14,935 bases of DNA from Cyrtobacter comes (GCF_034470605.1 NZ_JARGYT010000026.1:1-14935), one strand, 5' to 3'; shown: positions 6,518 to 14,868, counted from the first letter of the stretch. Numbers and translations: made by a program. Notes: generated by a model from the sequence alone, not told the origin.

Positions 6518-9019
6518 ATGAAAAATAAGTATAATCATACGATTATTGAAAAAAGATGGCAAACGCATTGGGAATCGGCTGCCTCCTTCACTGTACCACA
6601 TGCAGGGAGATTATTAAAATATTACGTTCTTGAAATGTTTCCGTACCCATCTGGGAAAATTCATATAGGGCATGTTAGAAATTATGCAATGGGCGATGTT
6701 GTAGCTAGATTTAAAAGGATGCAGGGTTTTGATGTCCTCCACCCAATGGGCTGGGATTCATTTGGGTTGCCAGCAGAAAAAGCCGCCTCTTTAAATAATG
6801 TTCATCCAAAAAAATGGACTGAATCGAACATAGAAGAAATGAAGCAGCAACTAAAATTACTTGGGTTATCGTATGACTGGAGCAGAGAGCTTTCAACATG
6901 CTCCAGCGAATATTATAAGCATGAGCAAAAAATTTTCTTAGATTTTTTAAAACATGGGATTGCTTATAGAAAAGAATCATTTGTTAATTGGGACCCTGTA
7001 GATTGTACAGTGCTTGCAAATGAGCAGGTAAAAGATGGTAAGGGTTGGAGATCAGGAGCTAAGGTCGAAAAGAAAAAATTAAGTCAATGGTTTTTAAAAA
7101 TCACTGATTTTGCCCAAGATCTTCTTGGGTCATTAGAAGGTCTTGATGGATGGCCTAAAAATGTGAAATTTATGCAAGAGAAGTGGATTGGCAAATCGGA
7201 TGGTGCACTGATAAAGTTTAAAATAGATTCTACTGATAAAGAGATTGAAGTTTACTCAACTCGTCCAGATACCATATTCGGCGCCAGTTTTATCGCCGTT
7301 TCATTTACCCACCCAATTCTAGAGCTTTGCGCTAATGATACAAAAATTCAACATGCTATAAAAAACTTTAGTTCACAAAATTTAAATGAGGAAACTGCGC
7401 AAACCGCAGAGAAAGAGGGGATTTTTCTTGGAATATATGCAATTCACCCTCTAGATAGCAAAAAGAAGATACCAGTGTATTTGGCTAATTTTGTACTTCC
7501 CGAATATGGAAGTGGTTCTATTTTTGGCTGCCCTGCACATGATGAGAGGGATTATGAATTTGCGATAAAATATAAGCTTGATATTATACAGGTCATAAAT
7601 CATGAAGCGCACAATAAGTTACCATTCTCAGATGACGGAGTTTTGATAAACTCTGGTAATTTTAATGGTATACATAACTCAGTGGCAAGGGACCAAATAA
7701 TTCTTGCCCTTCAAGAAAAGGGGGCTGGAAGGACAAAAACAAATTATAGACTACGCGATTGGGGGGTATCTAGGCAGAGATATTGGGGTTGCCCAATACC
7801 AGTTATACACTGCAAGAAATGCGGAGTCGTTCCAGTTGCAGAATCTGAGCTGCCAGTTAGATTACCAGAAGATGTAGAGATAAATTTTTTAGGTAGCCCA
7901 TTGGATAATCATCCAACCTGGAAACATGTAAAATGCCCAAAATGTAATTTAGATGCAACAAGAGAGACCGATACATTAGATACATTTTTCGAATCCTCAT
8001 GGTATTTTTTTAGATTTTGCTCACCAAAAAGTGAAGAGCTATTTGACATCAATGAGGTAAATTACTGGTGCCCCGTAGATCAATATATAGGTGGTGTAGA
8101 GCATGCAGTATTACATCTTTTATATTCTAGATTTTTTGCAAGGGCACTTATACAATGCGGATATAATGTTCCAAAAGAGCCGTTTCTAAACTTATTTACA
8201 CAAGGCATGGTAATACATGAGACTTATAATGATAAACATGGAAATTGGCTATACCCAGATGAGGTAAGAAAAGATGGTGCTAAGTACTTTAATATCAAAA
8301 CTGGTGAAGAGGTAGAGGTTGGAAGAACAGAAAAGATGAGTAAATCTAAGAAAAATCTAATTTCTGTCTCTGATGTTTTAGAAAAATATGGCGCCGATAC
8401 AACTAGAATGTTTTTACTTTCCGACTCTCCGCCAGAGAAAGATTTTGAATGGTCTGCTGCTGCAATAGATGGCGTATATAGGTATATATCAAGGCTTATA
8501 AAATTTGCCGATCTTGTTCGCCAACTCTCCGATAAACCATCTGGTAATGATGATTATGGAATAATCAAAGAAACCCATAAATTTGCGTATAAATTCAAAA
8601 ATGATATAGAATCCTTTGCCTTCAATAAGGCGATAGCAAGGGCAAGAGAATTTTTTAATTTTATAGAAGATAAAGATAATCAGTATATTAAGGTAGCATT
8701 TCTGTGCTTATTACAGATGTTGAACCCTATAATACCACATATTACTGAGGAGCTCTGGAGTCATATTGGGATGTCTAATCCAATACTGGAATCACAGCTT
8801 TTTGAGATAGATAACAATATGTTAAGCGATGATAGTATTGCAATACCTGTGCAGATGAATGGAAAGCTTAGGGGGGTTATTAATGCTACGCTTGAAGAGG
8901 GGGAACAAGATATAAAACAAAAAGGAATCGATCTTCTTATTAATTTAAATTTCTTGGATGGTAAAGTAATAAAAAAAATCATATATGTTAAAGGAAGGGT
9001 ATTAAATATAGTTATATAA
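6518..9019 (+). CDS. leuS: Leucyl-tRNA synthetase
   Basis: A class Ia aminoacyl-tRNA synthetase that charges tRNA-Leu in the cytoplasm. Its 833 residues are a normal bacterial length. The catalytic HIGH motif is at 49-52 (KIHIGHVRNYAMGD) and KMSKS at 606-610. The CP1 editing domain has TRPDT at 248-252, so the specificity threonine is T252 as in E. coli, and HDERD with D342 and D345, so proofreading appears intact. Cysteine pairs C432/C435 and C473/C476 could bind zinc, and they bracket the segment before the conserved TDTLDTFFESSWYFFRF. The anticodon-binding helical domain and a C-terminal domain ending YVKGRVLNIVI complete it. ATG is preceded by GAGG. It probably heads a two-gene unit with the cpoB-like gene one base downstream. 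Nothing suggests decay. Confidence 0.98.
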   Translation: MKNKYNHTIIEKRWQTHWESAASFTVPHAGRLLKYYVLEMFPYPSGKIHIGHVRNYAMGDVVARFKRMQGFDVLHPMGWDSFGLPAEKAASLNNVHPKKWTESNIEEMKQQLKLLGLSYDWSRELSTCSSEYYKHEQKIFLDFLKHGIAYRKESFVNWDPVDCTVLANEQVKDGKGWRSGAKVEKKKLSQWFLKITDFAQDLLGSLEGLDGWPKNVKFMQEKWIGKSDGALIKFKIDSTDKEIEVYSTRPDTIFGASFIAVSFTHPILELCANDTKIQHAIKNFSSQNLNEETAQTAEKEGIFLGIYAIHPLDSKKKIPVYLANFVLPEYGSGSIFGCPAHDERDYEFAIKYKLDIIQVINHEAHNKLPFSDDGVLINSGNFNGIHNSVARDQIILALQEKGAGRTKTNYRLRDWGVSRQRYWGCPIPVIHCKKCGVVPVAESELPVRLPEDVEINFLGSPLDNHPTWKHVKCPKCNLDATRETDTLDTFFESSWYFFRFCSPKSEELFDINEVNYWCPVDQYIGGVEHAVLHLLYSRFFARALIQCGYNVPKEPFLNLFTQGMVIHETYNDKHGNWLYPDEVRKDGAKYFNIKTGEEVEVGRTEKMSKSKKNLISVSDVLEKYGADTTRMFLLSDSPPEKDFEWSAAAIDGVYRYISRLIKFADLVRQLSDKPSGNDDYGIIKETHKFAYKFKNDIESFAFNKAIARAREFFNFIEDKDNQYIKVAFLCLLQMLNPIIPHITEELWSHIGMSNPILESQLFEIDNNMLSDDSIAIPVQMNGKLRGVINATLEEGEQDIKQKGIDLLINLNFLDGKVIKKIIYVKGRVLNIVI

Positions 9020-9020
9020 A

Positions 9021-9899
9021 GTGAAGATAGGGTCTTTGATGTGCGCAGCTTTTTTGTATATATTACCTGCCTCTGCTATCTCTTTGGATGATAAACCCAT
9101 CAATATACAGAGTAGTAGCGTGTCAGAAAAAAGGCTTGATGCTATTGAAAATAGTATGAACTCTATGCAAAAATATCTATACAATTTAGGTGTGGCAGAG
9201 GGCATAAATAATAAGAGTAACGAGGCTAATAAAAACGTAACAGATTCCTTAAACTTAGGTGAAATACATCAGCATTTTAAAAATCTGAGGTCTGAGATAG
9301 AAAGGATTCAGTATGATATCGGCCTTCTGAGTGATAAAATACTCAACTTGTCATTAGATCTTGAGCATAAATTTAGCACATCTGCGAATGTGAGTAATGT
9401 TGGATCTGAAAAAGATGCATTAAACAATATAGAGGCGGAAATAGAAAAAGGTTCGCTAGAAGAAGATCACTCCATAAATACGGTACAATTGCCTTTTGAT
9501 AAAGATGCTGAAGCCCTATTTAAAAGAGCGTATGACAAGATGGAATCTGGGGATTTGAAAGTTGCACTTTTTTCATTCGAAAATTTCACAAAAACTTATA
9601 CTAAAAACTCTTTAACAAGTTCTGCATATTTCTGGATTGGTGAGATTTATGCCAAAAGCTCCGCATATGAAAGAGCAGCACTGAGCTACCTCAAAAGCTA
9701 TAAAAGTGGGTTGGATGATGGTAGCGGCAGACTGGCAGATAGTTTATACGGACTCTCAAATTCGCTACTTAGGCTTGGTAAAAGAAAAGAATCTTGCATA
9801 GTTATGCTTCGACTAAAACATCAGTATTATGATAAACAGGAAACGGGAATATCAATGAAACGCAGGATAGATTCTTTACTTAGTGAGGCAGGGTGTTAA
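9021..9899 (+). CDS. cpoB: CpoB/YbgF-like periplasmic coiled-coil TPR protein
   Basis: A 292-residue secreted protein with the CpoB (YbgF) plan. Residues 1-19 are a signal peptide with likely cleavage after ASA19. A polar coiled-coil part follows (about 35-60 and 80-115, e.g. HFKNLRSEIERIQYDI). A C-terminal TPR domain from about 160 begins DAEALFKRAYDKMESGDLKV and contains SAYFWIGEIYAKSSAYERAA and ADSLYGLSNSLLRLGKR. In E. coli CpoB links the Tol-Pal system with peptidoglycan synthesis by PBP1B during division. GTG 9021 is chosen because it gives the basic MKIG start to the signal peptide; ATG 9039 would remove it. It starts one base after leuS, so translational coupling is likely. The usual pal neighbour is absent here. 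The coiled-coil region is weakly conserved, so the symbol is given with moderate confidence. Confidence 0.8.
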   Translation: MKIGSLMCAAFLYILPASAISLDDKPINIQSSSVSEKRLDAIENSMNSMQKYLYNLGVAEGINNKSNEANKNVTDSLNLGEIHQHFKNLRSEIERIQYDIGLLSDKILNLSLDLEHKFSTSANVSNVGSEKDALNNIEAEIEKGSLEEDHSINTVQLPFDKDAEALFKRAYDKMESGDLKVALFSFENFTKTYTKNSLTSSAYFWIGEIYAKSSAYERAALSYLKSYKSGLDDGSGRLADSLYGLSNSLLRLGKRKESCIVMLRLKHQYYDKQETGISMKRRIDSLLSEAGC

Positions 9900-9941
9900 T
9901 TAGCTGAAAATATTTTTCTGATTATCAAAAGAGAGTTTTTC

Positions 9942-9967
9942 AAAGCTTATTGGATTTGGAAAGCTTT
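9942..9967. repeat. Inverted repeat between convergent genes
   Basis: AAAGCTT (9942-9948) and AAGCTTT (9961-9967) are complementary with a 12-base loop, in the 173-base gap between the cpoB-like gene and the convergent zinc-ribbon gene. The position suits a shared terminator, but there is no T-run on either side, so I record it only as a repeat. The rest of the gap is plain AT-rich sequence. Confidence 0.3.
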
Positions 9968-10072
9968 CCTGATCTAGACAAAGCACATTATATTTGAAAA
10001 AAAATGGTATAGCATAATATAATAAGGCAGTTCAAAAAAGGCATAATATTTGATAGTTTTTAGGCTCATAAC

Positions 10073-10771
10073 TTAACTAGTTGGGCATCTTAGATGTTTA
10101 TTATCAAATGAGATAGCGGTAATATGCCCCTCCTCTATATTTGTATGCCTAGCGGTATTATGCTTAATTTTTATATACGAAGGAACTGTTTCGCTATTAA
10201 CAGATACTCTTAATGTAAGTTTCAACCTACCTTTTGGTACAATACTTTCACCCGGACTAAAGATACTGGATAGTATTTCCCTCTTCCCTACACTCAGCCC
10301 TTTTATTTCTACATTATCTAATATTTTCACAGAACTAGAATTGTTATGAAAATTAAGAGTTATAGAAAGCCACCTCGCCCTAGAATCCCCACTCACATCA
10401 CCAATTTCCTCTATGTGATAATGCATATCTTCAAGCGCAATACCACTATAAACTGGATCTGTTCTCAAAAAGCCAGAATCAACCCATAGCCTAAAATCTA
10501 AGTTAGAGGCATAATATAAGCCAACGGCACATAACATAATACCAAGTACCAGAAAGATTTTATAAATGAATCGCTTGCTAGTATCAGGTCTCTGCAATCT
10601 ATCATCTTCATATCGTGTGGAACGATCATCTACAAACCGCAAATCCATGGATGAGGCGAGCCATTCATACTCACAAACAGAGCACCTGACAAATCTGCCA
10701 GCCTCTGTTATATCAAACTCATCTACATAAAATTCTGAACCACAACTTTTGCAAACTATAGATGTCGTCAT
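10073..10771 (-). CDS. MJ0042-type zinc-ribbon membrane protein (DUF3426-like)
   Basis: A 232-residue protein of unknown function. The N-terminal zinc ribbon has C7-x-x-C10 and C30-x-x-C33 (VCKSCGSEFYVD, FVRCSVCEYEWLAS), the MJ0042 pattern common in alphaproteobacterial proteins. A charged linker leads to one membrane helix at about 68-89 (FIYKIFLVLGIMLCAVGLYY). The C-terminal part, about 90-232, is beta-rich and resembles DUF3426 domains (WLSITLNFHNNSSSVKILDN), so it would lie in the periplasm with the ribbon in the cytoplasm. It is last in the mraY-murD-ruvB unit, 47 bases after ruvB. No clear ribosome site precedes the ATG. In other alphaproteobacteria such genes often lie near ftsE/ftsX or other division genes, which would fit a link to the envelope, but the role is unproved. 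Confidence 0.75.
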   Translation of the reverse strand: MTTSIVCKSCGSEFYVDEFDITEAGRFVRCSVCEYEWLASSMDLRFVDDRSTRYEDDRLQRPDTSKRFIYKIFLVLGIMLCAVGLYYASNLDFRLWVDSGFLRTDPVYSGIALEDMHYHIEEIGDVSGDSRARWLSITLNFHNNSSSVKILDNVEIKGLSVGKREILSSIFSPGESIVPKGRLKLTLRVSVNSETVPSYIKIKHNTARHTNIEEGHITAISFDNKHLRCPTS

Positions 10772-10818
10772 TTTTTAGCATTAACGCAAAAAATAAAAAT
10801 TACTAATAAGTTATTAGG

Positions 10819-11829
10819 TTATAATAACCCAATATTTTCAATGTAGCCTAAACATTTATTTGTAACAATCCTTCCTCTTGGAGTTCTAGAAATAAAACCT
10901 ATTTGCATTAAATATGGCTCTATGAAATCCTCTATAGCGTCCCTATCCTCAGAAAGCGCAGCAGATATTGTTTCTATTCCAACTGGCCCACCGTTATGAG
11001 ATTTCATTATATATTTAAGATAAAGATAATCAGATATATCTAGACCCATATCATCTATTTCTAACGCGTCTAGCGAACTTTTCACAATAGCTAAATCGAT
11101 TTTTCCATTAAGTCCATTATAATGCTCACTAAAATCTCTAATTCTTTTAAAGAGTCTAATAGCTATCCTAGGAGTACCTCTTGCACACATCGCTATCTTA
11201 TATGATGCATCAAAATCTATCTCTTTACCTGTAATATTTGCCATCCTCTCTACAATTAGCTTTAATTCTTCTTGTGTATAAAATGATAACTTAACCGGTA
11301 TGCCAAATCTATCCCGTAGAGGGCTACTTAATAGACCAAGCCTTGTTGTGGCTCCAACTAGAGTAAATGGATTTAAAGTAATTTTAACAGTTCTTGCCGC
11401 CTGACCCTCTCCTATTATTATATCTATATTCCTATCCTCCATTGCGGAATATAGAGTTTCCTCTACTGAGGAATTAAGTCTATGTATTTCATCTATAAAA
11501 AGTATATCGTTATTACAAAGATTGGTAAGAATCGCGGCAAGATCCCCAACCTTCGACAGCATCGGCGCAGAAGTAACCTTAATCTCGCTACACATCTCAT
11601 GAGCAATAATTTGCGCAAGCGTTGTTTTTCCTAAACCAGGCGGCCCATAAAATAAAATATGATCTAATGTTTCGTTTCTAGCTTTTGCAGCCTCTATAAA
11701 CACTTTTAAATTTTGTTTCATAGATACCTGGCCTATAAATGAATCTAGGCTCCTAGGTCTAAAATCACGAGCAACTATTTTATCTACTTCCTTAAGCTCG
11801 GTTGATATTTCAGAATTTAATCTTTGCAT
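10819..11829 (-). CDS. ruvB: Holliday junction branch-migration ATPase RuvB
   Basis: A AAA+ motor of 336 residues, the normal length, which with RuvA drives branch migration of Holliday junctions before RuvC cuts. The start region has RPRSLDSFIGQ. Walker A is GPPGLGKTT (62-70), Walker B ILFIDEIH (109-116), sensor 1 GATTRLG (159-165), and the arginine-finger region is SPLRDRFGIPV (169-179). The C-terminal winged helix carries GGPVGIETISAALSEDRDAI and GFISRTPRGRIVT, as in the family. ATG 11829 is nine bases after the murD stop, so it is transcribed and probably translated with murD; only a weak AAAG lies upstream. ruvA, the usual upstream partner, is not next to it and must be elsewhere. Confidence 0.97.
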   Translation of the reverse strand: MQRLNSEISTELKEVDKIVARDFRPRSLDSFIGQVSMKQNLKVFIEAAKARNETLDHILFYGPPGLGKTTLAQIIAHEMCSEIKVTSAPMLSKVGDLAAILTNLCNNDILFIDEIHRLNSSVEETLYSAMEDRNIDIIIGEGQAARTVKITLNPFTLVGATTRLGLLSSPLRDRFGIPVKLSFYTQEELKLIVERMANITGKEIDFDASYKIAMCARGTPRIAIRLFKRIRDFSEHYNGLNGKIDLAIVKSSLDALEIDDMGLDISDYLYLKYIMKSHNGGPVGIETISAALSEDRDAIEDFIEPYLMQIGFISRTPRGRIVTNKCLGYIENIGLL

Positions 11830-11838
11830 AGATGCACT

Positions 11839-13212
11839 TTAATTTGACCATCTTTCTAACACCAATCTCTTAAATGCACTCCCTCTTTCTTCAAAATTCT
11901 TCCACTGATCAAAAGAGGCGCAGCTAGGAGAAAGTAGAACGACTCCGCTTTGCGGATTTAATTCTTTAATAAGAACTACTGCCTTTTCTAAGGTTTGTGT
12001 TAACGTAAATGGGACTTCATTTTTTTCTAAAATTAAAGCAAACTCTTGTGCTGATTCGCCTATTAAGAATGCATGGTTGATCTTTTGAAAGAGAGGTATA
12101 AGAACCTTAATACCAGCATCCTTTGATCTTCCACCAGCTATCCAATAGATATCATCATAGCTTTCAAGCGCATAATAAGTGGAAACTGCATTCGTAGCCT
12201 TACTATCGTCTACGAATTCAAGCCCGCTATCCAATTTTAGGAAACGCTCCATTCTATGTGGAAGACTTTTAAATGTTTGAAAAGATCTAAACACATCTTC
12301 CGGCTTAACACCTGCCGCTGTACAAGCAGAGAAGACAGAAGCCATGTTCTGAGCATTATGATCACCTTTAAGTGAGGGGGGGCTTATGAATTCATACATA
12401 TCTGAATCACTTCCTACAGATCTATATAATTTACTATCTATAATACTAACACCCTCATTTAACCTGTATTCTGTGGAAATTTGTACTTTTAGTACATCAT
12501 TCTCTTTTCTATCTAAAAGACTATATAATTTCAAATTTGTGTTATTATCCACAGAAATTATTGCCACATCTCCATTTGATTGGTTATCGAATATCTTAGC
12601 TTTTGCATTAACATAATCAGAAAAAGTTCCATGAAAATCAATATGATCAGGGGTTATTAATAAACAGATAGCTATGTTAAAATGCATTTTATGAAACCAT
12701 TCAAGCTGGAATGAAGATACCTCTATTACATAAAATTCATTTTTATCAGCTGTGTTCTCTAATGAAAGTGCAGGCACTCCTATATTACCGCCCATTTGCG
12801 ATTTAATACCATTTTCAGATAATACGTGATGAATCAACGCCGTAGTGGTTGATTTGCCGTTTGTACCAGTTACACCTATGTATTTTGCATCAGGATTAGC
12901 AATTTGTAACAGTTCTATATCAGACATAGGGACGACCTTATATAGACTACACATAGAAAACACTCTATGGTTTTTTGGAAGCCCAGGACTAAGAACCATA
13001 ATAGATATAGATCCCCACTCCTCCTCGGATGGAAATTGAAACGATACACACTCTAAAAAAGAACGTGAAATATTTTCCATTTCATCATGATTATCCGAAT
13101 ATGCTATAACTCTAGCTCCGGATATTAAAAGTGATTTAATAGCAGAAATACCAGTTCTACCAAGACCCATCACAAACACTAATTCATTTTTTAAAAACTC
13201 TAACCTTATCAT
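11839..13212 (-). CDS. murD: UDP-N-acetylmuramoyl-L-alanine--D-glutamate ligase MurD
   Basis: A cytoplasmic Mur ligase that adds D-glutamate to UDP-MurNAc-L-Ala using ATP. It has 457 residues, a normal length. The N-terminal Rossmann-like domain starts LVFVMGLGRTGISA (11-24). The ATP loop is GVTGTNGKSTTT (113-124). Later motifs are TPDHIDFHGTFSDY followed by NAKAKIF, whose lysine is the likely carbamylated residue, then LPHRME and FVDDSKATNAVST for substrate and ATP in the third domain. The ending LLSPSCASFDQWKNFEERG is typical of MurD. ATG 13212 is one base after the mraY stop, with AGGA seven bases before it inside mraY. Nothing suggests decay, so peptidoglycan precursor synthesis is probably retained. 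Confidence 0.97.
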   Translation of the reverse strand: MIRLEFLKNELVFVMGLGRTGISAIKSLLISGARVIAYSDNHDEMENISRSFLECVSFQFPSEEEWGSISIMVLSPGLPKNHRVFSMCSLYKVVPMSDIELLQIANPDAKYIGVTGTNGKSTTTALIHHVLSENGIKSQMGGNIGVPALSLENTADKNEFYVIEVSSFQLEWFHKMHFNIAICLLITPDHIDFHGTFSDYVNAKAKIFDNQSNGDVAIISVDNNTNLKLYSLLDRKENDVLKVQISTEYRLNEGVSIIDSKLYRSVGSDSDMYEFISPPSLKGDHNAQNMASVFSACTAAGVKPEDVFRSFQTFKSLPHRMERFLKLDSGLEFVDDSKATNAVSTYYALESYDDIYWIAGGRSKDAGIKVLIPLFQKINHAFLIGESAQEFALILEKNEVPFTLTQTLEKAVVLIKELNPQSGVVLLSPSCASFDQWKNFEERGSAFKRLVLERWSN

Positions 13213-13213
13213 A

Positions 13214-14254
13214 TCAATATCCTATCCTCAGTACCATTATAGCTACAGCGCAAGAGATAAACGATAAAATCCAAAATCTTACAACAATTAGATTTTCAGA
13301 ATATCCCATCTGCTCAAAATGATGATGTATGGGGGCCATTTTGAAAAATCTTTTTTTAGTCCTTTTATAATATACTACTTGAATTATTACAGAAACAGCC
13401 TCAAGTACAAATACAGCACCAGCTATACCGAATATAAACTCCTGCCTCATTATCAAGGCCATCACTCCTAACGCACCACCCAAGGCAAGACTCCCAACAT
13501 CACCCATAAACACCTTAGCAGGATTAGCATTATACCATAAAAATGCAATACTTGCACCTATTATACTACCACAATAAATAAAAAGCTCCTCTGTCCCCGG
13601 TATATACTGAATCTTTAAATAATCTGAAAAAAGAACATTACTTGTTATATATGAAATCACAGCAAGACAGGCAGTTGTACTAATTATAGGAACTGTTACA
13701 AGCCCATCTAACCCATCTGTCAAATTAACAGCATTGCATGATCCGGTTATAACAAAGAATGCAAAGATTAAATATAAAAAGATTCCAATATCTATCCCAT
13801 TCGGACATATAAAAGGTATAAAAATCATCGCCCCCTCTAAAGAGTCCTGGGTCAGTAGAATAATAGCTATTGCTGCGCAAATAGTGGTACTAACTTGCCA
13901 AACAAGCTTCCATTTTGCCGAAACTCCTTTGCTATTTTTATATTTTATCTTTTTATAATCATCTATAAAACCAAGAACCCCCATACTTAGTGTTACAAAA
14001 ATAGCCACTAATATATACATATTAGCCAAATCTACCCAAATTAAGGATGAAAGCATTATAGATGCAATTATCAGCAAACCTCCCATGGTTGGGGTACCAG
14101 ACTTTTTTATATGTGATTTAGGACCATCTTCTCTTATTGGCTGCCCACCCAACTGAATCTTTGCAAGATACCTAATAGTTTTTGGGAAAAGCAATATGCA
14201 AAATACAAATGAAGTGACAAGAGCTAGCCCAGATCTCAATATTAGGCTATCCAA
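13214..14254 (-). CDS. mraY: Phospho-MurNAc-pentapeptide transferase MraY
   Basis: An integral membrane enzyme that transfers phospho-MurNAc-pentapeptide to undecaprenyl phosphate, making lipid I. About ten membrane helices are visible. Signatures include REDGPKSHIKKSGTPTMGG, GFIDDYKK (D98, D99), AVNLTDGLDGL, NPAKVFMGDVGSLALGG and PIHHHFEQMGYSE, all intact. The listed start is TTG 14254, the only standard start codon near the N-terminus, giving 346 residues. It may not be the real one: the same frame continues upstream to 14290 with YTLLYETVNIF, which resembles the usual first residues of MraY, and GAGG at 14304-14301 lies ten bases before an ATA codon (14290-14288). A non-standard AUA start is therefore possible. 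Its stop is one base from murD. Confidence 0.96.
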   Translation of the reverse strand: MDSLILRSGLALVTSFVFCILLFPKTIRYLAKIQLGGQPIREDGPKSHIKKSGTPTMGGLLIIASIMLSSLIWVDLANMYILVAIFVTLSMGVLGFIDDYKKIKYKNSKGVSAKWKLVWQVSTTICAAIAIILLTQDSLEGAMIFIPFICPNGIDIGIFLYLIFAFFVITGSCNAVNLTDGLDGLVTVPIISTTACLAVISYITSNVLFSDYLKIQYIPGTEELFIYCGSIIGASIAFLWYNANPAKVFMGDVGSLALGGALGVMALIMRQEFIFGIAGAVFVLEAVSVIIQVVYYKRTKKRFFKMAPIHHHFEQMGYSENLIVVRFWILSFISCAVAIMVLRIGY

Positions 14255-14300
14255 GAATATATTAACTGTCTCGTATAAAAGTGTGTATATAAGACTTAAA

Positions 14301-14304
14301 CCTC
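14301..14304 (-). promoter_or_regulatory. mraY: Probable Shine-Dalgarno of mraY, pointing to an upstream start
   Basis: On the minus strand GAGG lies ten bases before ATA 14290 and over 45 bases before the standard start TTG 14254, which has no good ribosome site (only GAGA, 14 bases away). TGA closes the frame just upstream, so ATA is the best-placed codon for this site. Confidence 0.4.
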
Positions 14305-14323
14305 AATTAACAAACTAAACAAT

Positions 14324-14354
14324 ATTTTATTTGATATAGCATAGTGTATGTCAA
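14324..14354 (-). promoter_or_regulatory. Candidate promoter of mraY-murD-ruvB operon
   Basis: On the minus strand a perfect -35 TTGACA (14354-14349) is followed after 19 bases by TAAAAT (14329-14324), five of six to the -10 consensus. The spacing is slightly long. It would start transcription just before the GAGG at 14304-14301. It overlaps the candidate promoter of the opposite gene almost completely. Confidence 0.5.
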
Positions 14355-14360
14355 TATACT
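14331..14360 (+). promoter_or_regulatory. Candidate promoter of the prepilin-peptidase-like gene
   Basis: TTGATA (14331-14336) and TATACT (14355-14360) are separated by 18 bases, each matching five of six consensus positions. Transcription would begin near 14367, next to the GTG start at 14368, so the message would be leaderless or nearly so. No Shine-Dalgarno is present before the GTG. Confidence 0.5.
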
Positions 14361-14367
14361 ATAAATA

Positions 14368-14868
14368 GTGCGTTTATATACTAAGACATTGCTTATTTAT
14401 GTATTTATTGCCGTCTTGGGCATAATGGCCGGTAATATTGGTACGACAATTCTATATAGAATACCAAGAAAAATAAGCATTTTTGCTTTTCGCAACGATG
14501 AGAATAAGCCGTTTTGTAGTAAATGTCATCATCCATTAAAACCTTTTGAAATCCTGCCTATAATCGGGATGTTGCTCAATCAGGGTGTATGTAGATACTG
14601 TGGACACAAAATACCTATAGCATATTTTATGCTAGAAATACTTACTGGTGTTTCTAGCATGATACTTTATGCTTTTTTTGATTTAACAGAACCATTTTTT
14701 ATATTATTGCTATTTTCATGCGCGCTCATATTACACGCATTTACTTTAGAATTTTATGATCAGGTCTATATTGAAATAACAATATTTATACTGGTTTTAG
14801 GCTTGGTAATGTTTACACTTTTGCAAGGTAGTATACTAGGCACTGTTAACAAAGGTTTTGCCAAATAA
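14368..14868 (+). pseudogene. Prepilin peptidase-like (A24) protein, 3' end replaced by IS
   Basis: The N-terminal part of a type IV prepilin peptidase/methyltransferase-like membrane protein. Residues 1-32 hold the first helix and GNIGTTILYRIP, the family's G-S-F-L-N-V-x-x-Y-R-x-P region. Residues 50-78 hold the zinc motif C50-x-x-C53 and C75-x-x-C78, and two or three membrane helices follow. The IS begins at 14839, so the last nine residues (158-166, GTVNKGFAK) and the stop are IS-encoded. The second catalytic aspartate region (G-x-G-D-x-K) is missing. By eye the first catalytic aspartate aligns with E128 in TLEFYDQVYIE, suggesting the protein was divergent or decaying before the insertion. 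Intact homologues have about 250-290 residues. GTG 14368 is the only start upstream of the first helix, since TAA at 14362 closes the frame. Confidence 0.75.
14837..14857 (+). repeat. IS terminal inverted repeat (left end) plus TA
   Basis: An exact 21-base reverse complement of 97-117, of which the last 19 bases are the element end. It supplies codons for GTVNKG in the truncated upstream frame. Confidence 0.85.

Noticed and set aside
6711..6980. Minus-strand 89-codon frame within leuS (also 8761-8982 and 9002-9205)
   Set aside because: Opposite the conserved LeuRS catalytic region or the leuS-cpoB junction, with no recognisable domain.
9981..10066. Near-repeats of GCATAATAT in the convergent gap
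   Set aside because: Two short AT-rich copies with different flanks; consistent with low-complexity sequence rather than a binding-site array.
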